From Collinsella sp. (GTDB taxonomy: Bacteria; Actinomycetota; Coriobacteriia; Coriobacteriales; Coriobacteriaceae), in contig JAGZQF010000003.1 in NCBI GenBank assembly GCA_018382295.1, positions 37,010 through 101,009 on the forward strand: a stretch of 64,000 nt of DNA. The letters run 5' to 3'. How positions within the stretch are numbered: the first letter of the stretch is position 1; each line of letters opens with the position of its first letter. The position numbers and the translations under genes were made by a program. Positions 42,674 to 51,726 of the stretch are shown piece after piece. A model generated the notes under the pieces. It was not told where the DNA came from. It ran no database searches and worked only from the letters and a program-made list of their open reading frames with translations.

Positions 42674-45331
42674 ATGAGTGCTGACTACCCGTCAATGACT
42701 ACGGCCGAGATCCGCTCCAAGTTCCTCAACTTCTTTGAGGAGCGCGGTCTTAAGCTCTATCCTTCTTCGTCCCTCGTCCCCGACGATCCTTCACTGCTGC
42801 TTGCCAACGCCGGCATGAACCAGTTTAAGGAGTACTACCAGGGCAAGAAGACCATGAAGGAGATTGGCGCGATCTCCTGCCAGAAGTGCGTCCGCACCAA
42901 CGACATCGACTGCATCGGCGAGGACGGCCGTCACCTGTCGTTCTTCGAGATGCTCGGCGATTTCTCTTTTGGCGGCGTCTCCAAGGAGCAGGCTTGCGCC
43001 TGGGCCTTTGAGCTCATCACCAAGGAGTTCAAGCTGCCGCTCGACCGCCTGTACTTTACCGTCTTTACCGAGGACGATGAGACCCATGACGTGTGGCGCT
43101 CCCTGGGCGTTGCCGAGGACCACATCTCCCGCTTGGGCGAGGACGACAACTTCTGGGCCGCTGGCCCCACCGGCCCCTGCGGTCCGTGCTCCGAGATCTA
43201 CTTTGACATGGGCGAGGAGGTCGGTTGCGGCAGCCCCGACTGCAAGCCCGGCTGCGACTGCGACCGCTTCCTTGAGTTCTGGAACCTCGTGTTTACCCAG
43301 TACGACCGCCAGGAGGACGGCTCCATGCCGGAGCTGCCGCACCGCAACCTCGATACGGGCATGGGCCTGGAGCGCATGGCTGCCATCATGCAGCACAAGA
43401 CCGCCAATTACGACGGCGATCTGATGCAGCACCTCATCAAACTCGGTGAGGAGATTAGCGGCAAGACCTATGACGCCGATGACTACTCCGGCGCCAGCCG
43501 CTCCCTGCGCATCATCGCCGACCACTCCCGTGCTGTCGACTTTATGATCTCGGACGGCATCCTTCCCGGCAACGAGGGTCGCGAGTACGTCCTTCGCCGT
43601 CTGCTCCGCCGTGCCGTGTTCCACGGTCGCCTGCTGGGCATCGAGGGCGCCTTCCTGACCAAGTTCATCGACGAGGTCAACGCTCAAATGGGCGAGGCCT
43701 ATCCCGAGTTGCTCAAGAACGTCGCGCTCGTCAAGGGTATCGTTGCCTCCGAGGAGGAGCGCTTCTCCACGACGCTCGACAACGGCCGCGTGTACCTGGA
43801 CGAGGCCCTGGCAGCGCTTGCCGAGGGCGCTGTGCTTCCGGGCGATGTCGCCTTTAAGCTGCACGACACCTTTGGTTTCCCCATCGATCTGACCGTCGAG
43901 ATCGCCGGCACCGCTGGCCACGACGTCGACATGGACGGCTTCACTGCCTGCATGGAGGACCAGAAGGCCCGCGCCCGCGCTAACGCCAAGGGCGACGCCT
44001 GGGGTAGCTTCAACGACGTGTGGGTCGAGCTTTCCGACAAGGTCGCAGCGACCGAGTTCGACGGCTATGACAACGATGTGATCGAGGGCGCCAAGGTTGT
44101 CGCCATCGTGCGCAACGGCGAGTCCGTCGAGTCCGCAGCCGCGGGCGAGGATGTCGAGGTCGTGCTCGACCGCACCCCGTTCTATGCCGAGATGGGTGGT
44201 CAGCAGGGCGATGCCGGCAAGCTTTCCGCCGAGGGCGTTGTTCTGACCGTTGCCGACACCAAGAACCACAACGGCCTGTATGCCCACGTCGCGCACGTTG
44301 CCGATGGCACGCTGACTGTCGGTGCCGCTGTGACCGCCGCTCTCGACGCCGAGCGCCGTGGCTTCCTGCGCCGCAACCACACCGCCACGCACCTGCTCGA
44401 CGCTGCCCTTAAGCAGGTCCTGGGCGAGCACGTCTCCCAGGCCGGCTCGCTGGTGACGCCCGAGCACCTGCGCTTTGACTTTACGCACTTCGAGGCCCTT
44501 TCCTCCGAGCAGCTCAAGGCTGTCGAGGACTTGGTCAACCAGCAGATCTTCGCCTCCAAGCCGGTCGTGACCCGTGTTATGGGCATCGACGAGGCTAAGG
44601 CTGCCGGCGCTGTTGCTCTGTTTGGAGAGAAGTACGGCGATGTCGTCCGCGTCGTCTCCGTGGGCGCCGAGGACCAGCCGTTCTCTCGCGAGCTCTGCGG
44701 TGGCACGCACGCTGCCAACACCGCCGAGATCGGCCTGTTCAAGATTATTTCCGAGTCCTCTACGGGCTCGAACGTCCGCCGTATCGAGGCCGTGACCTCT
44801 AAGGGTGCTCTCGACTATATGGCCGACCGCCTGGCACTCGTTGACGCCGCCGCTGCTGCGCTCAAGTGCCGCGTCGACGAGGTTCCCGCCCGTGTGGAGA
44901 ACCTGCAGGTCGAGCTGCGCGAGACGTCCAACAAGCTCAAAAAGGCTCTGACCGGTGGTTCCTCCGACGCCATTTCCAGCTCCATCGAGGGTGCTGTCGA
45001 GCTCGGTGGCTACAAGCTCGTCGTTGTTGAGCTCCAGGGCCTTGAGGCTGCCGACCTGCGCAACGTATGGGATACCGTGCACCAGAAGGTCGCCGGCCCT
45101 GTCGCTTGTGTCGTCGCCAGCGTGACTGAGAAGGGCACTCCGGCCCTGCTCGCTGCCGGCTCCGATGACGCCGTGAAGGCCGGGTTCCACGCCGGTAATG
45201 TGATCAAGCAGATCGCGGGTCTGGTCGACGGTCGCGGTGGTGGCCGTCCCAACATGGCCCAGGCCGGTGGCAAGAATGCTGCCGGCATCGCCGATGCCCT
45301 CGCGGCCGCCAAGACCGCGCTCGGCGCCTAA
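42674..45331 (+). CDS. alaS: Alanyl-tRNA synthetase
   Basis: Charges tRNA-Ala. The 885-residue class II synthetase has the catalytic domain (FLNFFEERGLKLYPSSSLVP, TGMGLERMAAIMQ), the editing domain with zinc ligands in RNHTATHLL and CGGTHAANT, and a C-terminal DHHA1 domain ending GGGRPNMAQAGG. ATG 42674 follows GGAG by nine bases; the open frame upstream to 42584 crosses a terminator and is not used. ruvX begins 17 bases downstream. Confidence 0.96.
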   Translation: MSADYPSMTTAEIRSKFLNFFEERGLKLYPSSSLVPDDPSLLLANAGMNQFKEYYQGKKTMKEIGAISCQKCVRTNDIDCIGEDGRHLSFFEMLGDFSFGGVSKEQACAWAFELITKEFKLPLDRLYFTVFTEDDETHDVWRSLGVAEDHISRLGEDDNFWAAGPTGPCGPCSEIYFDMGEEVGCGSPDCKPGCDCDRFLEFWNLVFTQYDRQEDGSMPELPHRNLDTGMGLERMAAIMQHKTANYDGDLMQHLIKLGEEISGKTYDADDYSGASRSLRIIADHSRAVDFMISDGILPGNEGREYVLRRLLRRAVFHGRLLGIEGAFLTKFIDEVNAQMGEAYPELLKNVALVKGIVASEEERFSTTLDNGRVYLDEALAALAEGAVLPGDVAFKLHDTFGFPIDLTVEIAGTAGHDVDMDGFTACMEDQKARARANAKGDAWGSFNDVWVELSDKVAATEFDGYDNDVIEGAKVVAIVRNGESVESAAAGEDVEVVLDRTPFYAEMGGQQGDAGKLSAEGVVLTVADTKNHNGLYAHVAHVADGTLTVGAAVTAALDAERRGFLRRNHTATHLLDAALKQVLGEHVSQAGSLVTPEHLRFDFTHFEALSSEQLKAVEDLVNQQIFASKPVVTRVMGIDEAKAAGAVALFGEKYGDVVRVVSVGAEDQPFSRELCGGTHAANTAEIGLFKIISESSTGSNVRRIEAVTSKGALDYMADRLALVDAAAAALKCRVDEVPARVENLQVELRETSNKLKKALTGGSSDAISSSIEGAVELGGYKLVVVELQGLEAADLRNVWDTVHQKVAGPVACVVASVTEKGTPALLAAGSDDAVKAGFHAGNVIKQIAGLVDGRGGGRPNMAQAGGKNAAGIADALAAAKTALGA

Positions 45332-45348
45332 GAATCTAAGAAGTCACT

Positions 45349-45777
45349 GTGGTCGCGCTTGCGCTGGACATAGGGGAGACCAGGATTGGCATCGCCGTCT
45401 CGAGCCGTGATGGCAAGATGGCGATGCCCGTCAAGGTGCTCCCGGCCGCCGAGGTCACCGGTATGGCCAAGACGTTCCGCTACCTGGTCGAAGACTATGA
45501 GCCCGACATCCTGGTAAGCGGACGTCCCCTGACCATGGGCGGTGAGCCCGGCCCCCAAGCCGAGCGCGTTGCCGCCGTGGCGCAAAAGATTGCCGACGAG
45601 CTCGATCTTCCGCTGGAGTTTGAGGACGAGCGTCTGTCCTCGCAAGAGGCCAAGCGTATCCTGCGCGAGCAGGGCCTCAACGAAAAGCAGATGAGGGGCA
45701 AGATCGACATGATTGCCGCCAGCCTTTTTTTGCAGACGTGGCTCGATCGTAAAAACGAGGAGGTTTCGCATGCCTAG
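45349..45777 (+). CDS. ruvX: Putative pre-16S rRNA nuclease / Holliday junction resolvase-like YqgF
   Basis: A 142-residue RNase H-fold nuclease of the YqgF/RuvX family, linked to 16S rRNA 5'-end maturation. Acidic sites are the Asp in ALDIGETRIGIA, the Glu in LEFEDERLSSQEAKR and the Asp in KIDMIAASLFLQ. The start is GTG 45349 with only a weak ribosome site. The alaS-ruvX-mltG order is common in Gram-positive bacteria. Its stop overlaps the mltG start by eight bases. Confidence 0.92.
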   Translation: MVALALDIGETRIGIAVSSRDGKMAMPVKVLPAAEVTGMAKTFRYLVEDYEPDILVSGRPLTMGGEPGPQAERVAAVAQKIADELDLPLEFEDERLSSQEAKRILREQGLNEKQMRGKIDMIAASLFLQTWLDRKNEEVSHA

Positions 45778-47203
45778 TGCTTCCGATCCGCGCCAGCCGA
45801 ATCGTACACGTCAGCCGGCGTCGCGCCCTGCCCAGCCTGGCCAGCGTCCGGCACAGCCGACGCAGCGCGCAGCTCAGCCTGCCGCGCGCCCGGTGCAGTC
45901 CTTCTCTCGTTCGGCCCAACCTGTTCAACGGACGGGTCAGCAGCCTTCTGCTCGTTCGGTTCAGCATCCGGCTTCTCACGCGGCTCAGCAGCCCACTGCT
46001 CGTACGGCCCAGCCTGCAGGCGGTACCCGCTTTAAGCAGCAGGCACCTACCCAGCGAACGCAGGCCCCCCAATCGCATTCTCATCACGCCCGCGGTTCGC
46101 ATGGCGTTGCTCCGGCGACCCGCTCGAGCTACAACACGCATACTCGTCGCGGTGCTCAAAAGAAGAGCTCTCCGGTTCCCATGATCATCGGCGTTGTGGT
46201 GGCGGTGCTTGCGCTTGTCGCGATCGTTTTCTTTGTCGTGCCGGCCGTCAAGGGCTTCTTTGCCGGTGAGGATACGAAGGTCACGGCTGGTCAGCAGGTT
46301 ACGGTAACCATTCCCGACGGTGCTTCGGGCGATACGATCGCCTCGATTCTCTCCGAGAACCATATCGTCGAGAATCCCAAGGATTACTATGCGGCGGTGA
46401 AAAAGCTCAACGCCGATATGTCGCTCAAGCCTGGTACCTATTTGTTCACCACACTCATGGACGCGACCAAGGTTGTTCAGCAGCTCATGGAAGGTCCCAA
46501 CGCGGGCTCCAATGCGCTAACAATCCCTGAGGGCCTGACGGTCGATCAAGTCGCCGATCGTGTGGCCCAGGCCTACGATGGCATCTCTAAGGAAGACTTC
46601 CTCAACCAGGCTAAGGCCTCCAACTACGTGGACGACTATAGCTTCCTTAAGGGCGCCGCCAACGACTCGCTTGAGGGTTTCTTGTTCCCCAAGACTTATT
46701 CGTTGGGCGATTCGCCGACGGTCGATGACGTGATTCGCGCTATGCTCGATCAGTTTAAGACCGAGTACAAGTCGCTTGACTTTGCGAGCTGCGAAGCCAA
46801 GATCAAGGAACGCTACGGTGTGGAGATGTCCGACTACGACATCGTCAACTTGGCCTCTATCGTTGAGCGCGAGGGCCTCAACGCCGACCAGCGCGCGCAC
46901 GTGGCCTCGGTCTTCTACAACCGTCTTGCCGGCAAGCTCGATGGTCTGCGCTATCTCAACAGCGATGCGACCATGATGTATGTCACCGGTGGCGAGGTTA
47001 CCGCCGACGACCTGCAGAGCGATAGTCCGTATAACACCTATAAGCATGAGGGTCTGCCACCCACGCCCATCTGCTCTCCGTCGCTCGAGGCACTCAAGGC
47101 CACGCTTGAGCCGACCGACTCCGATGACCTGTATTTCTACATTACGCAGGACGAGGAGTACTTCTCGCAAACCTACGAAGAGCATCAACAGTCTTGGAAT
47201 TAG
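45770..47203 (+). CDS. mltG: Endolytic murein transglycosylase MltG
   Basis: Membrane-bound lytic enzyme that cuts nascent glycan strands. The 477-residue chain has an unusual N-terminal cytoplasmic region of about 135 residues, rich in Gln, Pro, Arg and Ala with RTAQPA-like repeats, then one membrane helix (about 138-160), a LysM-like part, and the YceG domain with the catalytic Glu in LASIVEREGLNADQR and LNSDATMMYV. ATG 45770 follows GAGGAGG. The disordered N-terminus may bind division or elongation partners; that is inference. Confidence 0.92.
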   Translation: MPSASDPRQPNRTRQPASRPAQPGQRPAQPTQRAAQPAARPVQSFSRSAQPVQRTGQQPSARSVQHPASHAAQQPTARTAQPAGGTRFKQQAPTQRTQAPQSHSHHARGSHGVAPATRSSYNTHTRRGAQKKSSPVPMIIGVVVAVLALVAIVFFVVPAVKGFFAGEDTKVTAGQQVTVTIPDGASGDTIASILSENHIVENPKDYYAAVKKLNADMSLKPGTYLFTTLMDATKVVQQLMEGPNAGSNALTIPEGLTVDQVADRVAQAYDGISKEDFLNQAKASNYVDDYSFLKGAANDSLEGFLFPKTYSLGDSPTVDDVIRAMLDQFKTEYKSLDFASCEAKIKERYGVEMSDYDIVNLASIVEREGLNADQRAHVASVFYNRLAGKLDGLRYLNSDATMMYVTGGEVTADDLQSDSPYNTYKHEGLPPTPICSPSLEALKATLEPTDSDDLYFYITQDEEYFSQTYEEHQQSWN

Positions 47204-47204
47204 C

Positions 47205-47702
47205 ATGAGGATTTTTAGCCCCAAACGTTACGTTGCCTCGGTCGATCGCATCGACCTTGATACCCTTTGGGCCGACGGCAAACGCGCCATTCTGCTCGAT
47301 CGCGATAACACCCTGGTGCCGCGTGACACCGAGCAGGTTCCCGCTGCGGTTTCCGCTTGGCTCGATACCGCCCGCGCCAAAGGCTTTAAGCTGTGCATGG
47401 TGTCCAACAACTGGCATCGCGACCAGGTCATGGCATCAGCACGCGAGCTGGGACTCGAGGCCATCAGCCATGCCATGAAGCCGGCGCCGTTTGCCCTCAA
47501 GGCGGGTCTTAAGCGCCTCGGCGCCACGGCCGACGAGGCGGTGCTGATCGGTGATCAGCTCTACACGGACGTGTGGAGCGGCAACTTCGCCGGCGTCGAT
47601 ACCATCCTGGTAAAGCCGCAGGCCACGCAGGACCTGTGGTATACGCAGATCTTCCGTATCTTTGAGCGCCGGGCCCTGCGCGACCTTCCCTGCGAGGAAT
47701 AG
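47205..47702 (+). CDS. YqeG family HAD phosphatase
   Basis: A 165-residue HAD-superfamily (IIIA) phosphatase. Motif I is LLDRDNTLVPRD with the nucleophile Asp, and the later metal site is LIGDQLYTDVWSGN. YqeG proteins are widespread in Gram-positive bacteria; the substrate is not established, though phosphatidylglycerophosphate phosphatase activity has been reported for related proteins. ATG 47205 begins one base after the mltG stop. It is followed closely by aroK. Confidence 0.88.
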   Translation: MRIFSPKRYVASVDRIDLDTLWADGKRAILLDRDNTLVPRDTEQVPAAVSAWLDTARAKGFKLCMVSNNWHRDQVMASARELGLEAISHAMKPAPFALKAGLKRLGATADEAVLIGDQLYTDVWSGNFAGVDTILVKPQATQDLWYTQIFRIFERRALRDLPCEE

Positions 47703-47710
47703 GTCTCGTC

Positions 47711-48244
47711 ATGTCCCAGCACACCAAACACGGCTGCGACCATATCTTCTTTATCGGCTTTTTGGGCGCGGGCAAATCGACGCTCGCGCGTAACGTCGGC
47801 ACTATGTTCAAGCGGCGTTTTATCGATACCGACCGCCTAGTCGTCCGCCGTTGCGGCAAGTCGGTAACCGAGATTTTTGAGACCGAGGGTGAGGATCGTT
47901 TTCGCGAGCTCGAGACCTCGGCGCTCCGTTCGCTCCAAAGCGAGCGCAGTCTGTTGGTTTCGTGCGGTGGCGGTATCGTCGAGACGCCGGTGAATATTGA
48001 GCTGATGCACGAAATGGGTACGTGCGTGTACCTCGAGGGCGACTTTGAGGATTCGATTCGCCAGATTCGTCGGTCCGACACGCGCCCCGATTTCCGCTCG
48101 CCCGAGCATGCCGCGCGCTTGTTTGAGCATCGCCGTCCGCTGTATCGCCAGGCCGCCGATATTACCCTTGATATTCGCAACAAGTCCTTCGAGGACGTTT
48201 CCTACCTTTGTGCCGAGATGCTTTTGGAGCGTGGACTGCTATGA
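47711..48244 (+). CDS. aroK: Shikimate kinase
   Basis: Phosphorylates shikimate at the 3-hydroxyl in aromatic amino acid synthesis. The 177-residue protein has the P-loop GFLGAGKSTLARN, the shikimate site FIDTDRLV, SCGGGIVETP and the lid with RRPLYRQ. The stop overlaps the start of the AroB homologue (ATGA). aroK next to aroB is a classic arrangement, but here the partner is degenerate. Confidence 0.92.
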   Translation: MSQHTKHGCDHIFFIGFLGAGKSTLARNVGTMFKRRFIDTDRLVVRRCGKSVTEIFETEGEDRFRELETSALRSLQSERSLLVSCGGGIVETPVNIELMHEMGTCVYLEGDFEDSIRQIRRSDTRPDFRSPEHAARLFEHRRPLYRQAADITLDIRNKSFEDVSYLCAEMLLERGLL

Positions 48245-49350
48245 TTCGCCGCCAACTGATCAATTTCCAAAACCGCAGCGTCGATGTCCGTGTCGGATTG
48301 GGCGCGTTCGATGAGCTGTCGCGTATGTTTGCCTCGGCTGTGGGCAAGCCTAAGCGCGCGATGGTGGTTTGGAACTCCGCCTCGTCAGAACGTTTTGATG
48401 AGGTCGTCGAGCATGCGCTGGTCGACGCCGGTTTTGCCGTGTCGCAGTTCTCCCTTGAGGTTTCGCCTGCTGGTGCCACGCTGGCCGATGCCGATGCTAT
48501 CTTTGGCGCCTTGTCTGCCAACGGCATTACCTGCGACGATCTGGTTGTCGCCGTTGGCGATGCCGCAACCTGCTCGGTTGTTAGCTGGTGCGCCAACCAG
48601 TGGTGTGGCCGAACCGAGTGCGCGCTGCTGCCGACGACCTTTGACGCCATGCTCACGGTCGCGACGACCATGAAGCCGCTCATTGCCTCGTCGTCGAATG
48701 CGCTTCCCGCTATCGCGTTCCGTCCCGAACCGGGCTTGGTCGTGTGTGACCTCGACCTTGTTCGCGAGGCGGACCCCGAGGACCTCAAGCTCGGCTATGT
48801 GGTACTTGTTGGCACCATGCTTTCGAGCAGTAAGTCCCGTTGGAATCAGTTTACTGAGACCGTCCCCGAGATTCTCGCGGGCGAGGAGGTCGCGCTCGTC
48901 AATGCCGTTCAATGGTCTCAGACTGCCCGCAAGGACGTACTGATGGCCACGAACCCGAGCGCTCGCCATGCGCTCGATTTTGGCAAGACGGGGGAGCGTA
49001 CCCTGCGCGCCTGCTTGGGCGATGCCGCTTCGCAGGCCCCTGCCTACCAGCTGTTGTCCGAGGGCATTCGCTTTGAGGCACGCCTTGCACATGATGCCTG
49101 CGATTTCGATATCGATTACGTCTTTGAGGTCGATGACTGCTTGGAGGACTTTGGTATCGAGGAACTTGCCTTCGATCTGGAGTCTGCCGCATATATCGAG
49201 GAGTTCCGCAAGCAGCAGTTTGCACGCTCGAACCGCAGCATGTTGCCGCTGCCCGCGGCACTCGGCGCCATTCGCCTAACGAACGTTGAGGACGAGGTTC
49301 TTAAGCGCCATGCTCACGCCTACTTGGCTTCTCGTAAAGAACTTCTCTAA
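48241..49350 (+). CDS. Divergent 3-dehydroquinate synthase homologue, zinc ligands lost
   Basis: A 369-residue protein that aligns by eye to AroB along its length, but key residues differ. The NAD loop GGGVVGD is VAVGDAA; VPTTLLAQVDSSVGGK is LLPTTFDAMLTVATTMK; the zinc Glu in LAEVIKYG is Val in LGYVVLVG; the zinc His in NFGHT is Lys in DFGKT; the third His in LHGEAV is Ser in LLSEGI. It is intact and coupled to aroK, so it is maintained, yet it should not catalyse the standard reaction. It could be a scaffold, a regulator or a new enzyme. Confidence 0.72.
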   Translation: MIRRQLINFQNRSVDVRVGLGAFDELSRMFASAVGKPKRAMVVWNSASSERFDEVVEHALVDAGFAVSQFSLEVSPAGATLADADAIFGALSANGITCDDLVVAVGDAATCSVVSWCANQWCGRTECALLPTTFDAMLTVATTMKPLIASSSNALPAIAFRPEPGLVVCDLDLVREADPEDLKLGYVVLVGTMLSSSKSRWNQFTETVPEILAGEEVALVNAVQWSQTARKDVLMATNPSARHALDFGKTGERTLRACLGDAASQAPAYQLLSEGIRFEARLAHDACDFDIDYVFEVDDCLEDFGIEELAFDLESAAYIEEFRKQQFARSNRSMLPLPAALGAIRLTNVEDEVLKRHAHAYLASRKELL

Positions 49351-49387
49351 GATTTATTGACTTCCATCCTCTTTCGTATCATGTTGA

Positions 49388-49450
49388 GGGGCGGGTTTCC
49401 AATCGGTTGCGGATCGCATGCGATTCCGTCGTTCGGTTGAGACCCGTCCC
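49388..49450. repeat. 63-bp imperfect palindrome before the M24 peptidase gene
   Basis: GGGGCGGGTTTC at the left mirrors GAGACCCGTCCC at the right, with a central CGGATCGCATGCGATTCCG. It covers the -35 box of the predicted promoter. It could be an operator, or the terminator of the preceding operon without a T run. Confidence 0.5.
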
Positions 49451-49459
49451 GTCTATATA
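49432..49459 (+). promoter_or_regulatory. Candidate promoter of the M24 peptidase gene
   Basis: TTCGGT at 49432-49437, a 16-base spacer and TATATA at 49454-49459, with start codon 24 bases further on. Confidence 0.4.
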
Positions 49460-49482
49460 GAGACAACAAGAAAGGAATCTGC

Positions 49483-50613
49483 ATGTCTGAGTTTGCTGCC
49501 GGTCCTGCCGGTCGTATCGAGCGTGTCCGTGCGCTGATGGCCGAGCGTGGCTACGACGCCATCGTGGTGCGCGACGAGGCCAACCTTCGTTGGCTTACGG
49601 GCGTGAAGGGCGTTTTCGATTACACCTTTGAATTCCCGCACGCGGCGTTTATTACGGCCGACCAGTGCCTGTTCCATACCGACTCGCGCTACCTCAACAG
49701 CTTTGAGGAGAACACGCCCGCCGGCAGCCCCTGGGTTTACGACATGGACGAGGGTGCCATCCCCGGCTGGGTCGCCGGCAAGATTGCGGCTAACAAGTGC
49801 CGTGTCTGTGCTGTCGAGGACGATATGCAGATTAACTTCTACCAGGGTATTCAGCGCGGCCTGGAGGACCGTTCCGTCGCCTGCATCCTACCGCTGATGC
49901 ACGACGACATCCGCAAGATGCGCGCCATCAAGGATGCCGAGGAGATTGAGCTTATGCGCCATGCGCAGTCGATCACCGATGCCGCTTTCCAGCATATGCT
50001 CGGCTTTATTAAGCCCGGTATGACCGAGAAGCAGGTTCGCAACGAGCTCGAGAACTTTATGTTCGCCAACGGCGCCGACAGCCTTGCCTTCGGCTCCATC
50101 GTGGCGAGCGGTCCCAACACCGCCAACCCGCATGCCGTGCCGAGCGATCGCGTGATCGAGAAGGGCGATTTCGTTCTCATGGATTACGGCGCGGGCTACT
50201 GCGATTACCGCTCCGACATGACGCGCACCGTCGTGATGGGCGAGCCCACGCAGGAGCAGCTCGACCTGTACGCGCTCGTGCGCCGCACGCACGAGGAGTG
50301 CGTCGCCGCCATCCATCCGGGCGTTGAGGGTAACGACATCTTCAAGCTTTCCAAGAAGATCATCGGCGATGCCGGCTATGGCGATTACTACAATCATGGC
50401 CTGGGCCACGGCGTCGGTATCGACATCCACGAGCTGCCCAACTTCAACCGCAGCAAGAACACCATCGCGATCGGCTCGGTTGTCACCATGGAGCCCGGCG
50501 TTTACCTGCCCGGCGTGGGCGGCGTGCGCCTGGAGGATTACGGCGTGGTCACCGAGAACGGCTACGAGCCTTTCACCAAGACCCCGCACGACCTGCACGT
50601 CATCGATTGCTAG
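49483..50613 (+). CDS. M24 family Xaa-Pro aminopeptidase/dipeptidase
   Basis: A 376-residue cytoplasmic metallopeptidase of the creatinase fold that removes residues next to proline. The N-terminal domain is about 1-130. The dinuclear metal ligands are visible: Asp residues in LMDYGAGYCDYRSDMTRT, His in HGLGHGVGIDIHE, Glu in TMEPGVY and Glu in VRLEDYG. ATG 49483 follows AGAAAGG. It lies upstream of efp, as in many Gram-positive genomes; both relate loosely to proline, peptide recycling and polyproline translation. Confidence 0.92.
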   Translation: MSEFAAGPAGRIERVRALMAERGYDAIVVRDEANLRWLTGVKGVFDYTFEFPHAAFITADQCLFHTDSRYLNSFEENTPAGSPWVYDMDEGAIPGWVAGKIAANKCRVCAVEDDMQINFYQGIQRGLEDRSVACILPLMHDDIRKMRAIKDAEEIELMRHAQSITDAAFQHMLGFIKPGMTEKQVRNELENFMFANGADSLAFGSIVASGPNTANPHAVPSDRVIEKGDFVLMDYGAGYCDYRSDMTRTVVMGEPTQEQLDLYALVRRTHEECVAAIHPGVEGNDIFKLSKKIIGDAGYGDYYNHGLGHGVGIDIHELPNFNRSKNTIAIGSVVTMEPGVYLPGVGGVRLEDYGVVTENGYEPFTKTPHDLHVIDC

Positions 50614-50635
50614 CCCATTTCGATAGATTTTTGGG

Positions 50636-50678
50636 GCGGGGCGTCCGAATCGATTCGGACGCCCCGCGTTCTCTTTTT
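50636..50678 (+). terminator. Terminator between the M24 peptidase gene and efp
   Basis: GCGGGGCGTCCGAATC is followed directly by its exact complement (32 bp symmetric), then GTTCTCTTTTT. Confidence 0.85.
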
Positions 50679-50709
50679 ATGCGCTCGCCGCAGGCGCCGT
50701 CTGCAAGTG

Positions 50710-50715
50710 TATAAT
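50710..50715 (+). promoter_or_regulatory. Candidate -10 box of efp
   Basis: A perfect TATAAT lies 57 bases before the efp ATG and after the terminator. The -35 region is unclear. Confidence 0.4.
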
Positions 50716-50772
50716 TTCTGTCGTATGTAATTTGGACGCTTGTGCGTTCTGCCCATAACAAGAAAGGTCGCT

Positions 50773-51336
50773 ATGCCTACCATTTCTACCGCCGACTTCA
50801 AGAACGGCCTCGGTCTCCGTATCAAGGACAAGGTCTACACCATCGTCGAGTTCCAGCATGTCAAGCCGGGCAAGGGCGGCGCGTTTGTGCGCTACAAGAC
50901 CCGCGACATCAAGAGCGGCCGCGTCGTCGAGAACACCTGCAACGCCGGCACCAAGTTCGAGAGCGTCATGCTCACCACCCGTGAGTTCCAGTACCTCTAC
51001 AACGATGGCACCGACTACATCTTCATGGACAACGAGTCCTATGAGCAGGTTCCCGTTCCCGAGGACATGGTGGGCGAGAACTCCAAGTGGCTGCGCGAGA
51101 ACGACATCTGCCAGCTGCTCTTCGCCGACGATGAGCTCATGGGCGTGACCCCGCCGATGTTCATCGAGACCACCATCGTCCAGACCGACCCGGGCTTTAA
51201 GGGCGATACCGTCCAGGGTTCCACCAAGCCGGCCACGATCGACACCGGCGCTGTCATCCAGGTCCCCATGTACCTCAACGAGGGCGAGGTCATCAAGGTT
51301 GACACCCGCGACGGCAAGTTCGTCTCCCGCGTCTAG
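50773..51336 (+). CDS. efp: Elongation factor P
   Basis: Helps ribosomes through polyproline stretches. The 187-residue protein has the N-terminal KOW-like domain with the tip loop KPGKGGAF, whose Lys is the usual site of modification, and two OB domains. ATG 50773 follows AGAAAGG. No modification enzymes (EpmA/EpmB, YmfI or rhamnosyltransferase) are seen here. It heads the run efp-Asp23-nusB-xseB-tlyA-nadK-recN. Confidence 0.96.
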   Translation: MPTISTADFKNGLGLRIKDKVYTIVEFQHVKPGKGGAFVRYKTRDIKSGRVVENTCNAGTKFESVMLTTREFQYLYNDGTDYIFMDNESYEQVPVPEDMVGENSKWLRENDICQLLFADDELMGVTPPMFIETTIVQTDPGFKGDTVQGSTKPATIDTGAVIQVPMYLNEGEVIKVDTRDGKFVSRV

Positions 51337-51360
51337 CAACCAACTCTTCTAGGAGGACTC

Positions 51361-51723
51361 ATGCCCCAGGAAATCAAGATTGACGGCATCGGCATTTCGC
51401 CCGATGTTTTGACCGCCATCGTCTCGCGCGCCGTGTCGGATGTCGAGGGCATCGCCTCCGTTGGCGTCAAGGACCTTGCCACCAACCTTGTCTCCATGAT
51501 GCTCTCGTCCAAGGCCCCGGCTTCCGAGCCGGCTGTCGAGGCCGAGGTCGTTGGCGACAAGCTCGCACTCACCGTGCGTGTCGTGGTGTTCTTTGGCTAT
51601 CCGTTCAAGAAACTCGCCGAGGCCGTTCGCGCTGCCGTGGTCGCTGCCATCGATGCCCAGGTTGGCGTTGAGGTTGAGCGTGTTGACGTTTGCATCGACG
51701 GCCTCGTTTTCCCCAAGGAGTAA
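51361..51723 (+). CDS. Asp23/Gls24 family envelope-stress protein (second of two)
   Basis: A 120-residue DUF322 protein with ISPDVLTAIVSRAVSDVEGI and the C-terminal AVRAAVVAAIDAQVGVEVER. The position between efp and nusB is standard for this branch (YqhY in Bacillus), where it is linked to lipid or acetyl-CoA carboxylase balance. ATG 51361 follows AGGAGG. It differs clearly from the copy at 5077, so this is an old paralogue and not a recent duplication. Confidence 0.88.
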   Translation: MPQEIKIDGIGISPDVLTAIVSRAVSDVEGIASVGVKDLATNLVSMMLSSKAPASEPAVEAEVVGDKLALTVRVVVFFGYPFKKLAEAVRAAVVAAIDAQVGVEVERVDVCIDGLVFPKE

Positions 51724-51726
51724 CCT

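Noticed and set aside
42791..45190. 799-codon open frame on the minus strand
   Set aside because: Antisense shadow of alaS, caused by GC-rich third positions.
45770..46030. Short degenerate repeats, considered as CRISPR or minisatellite
   Set aside because: They are codon-level repeats of a low-complexity protein segment without regular spacers.
45770..46180. Possible frame error giving the Gln/Pro/Arg-rich N-terminus of MltG
   Set aside because: The ribosome site, start and single reading frame into the membrane helix are consistent, and disordered N-termini are common in this family.
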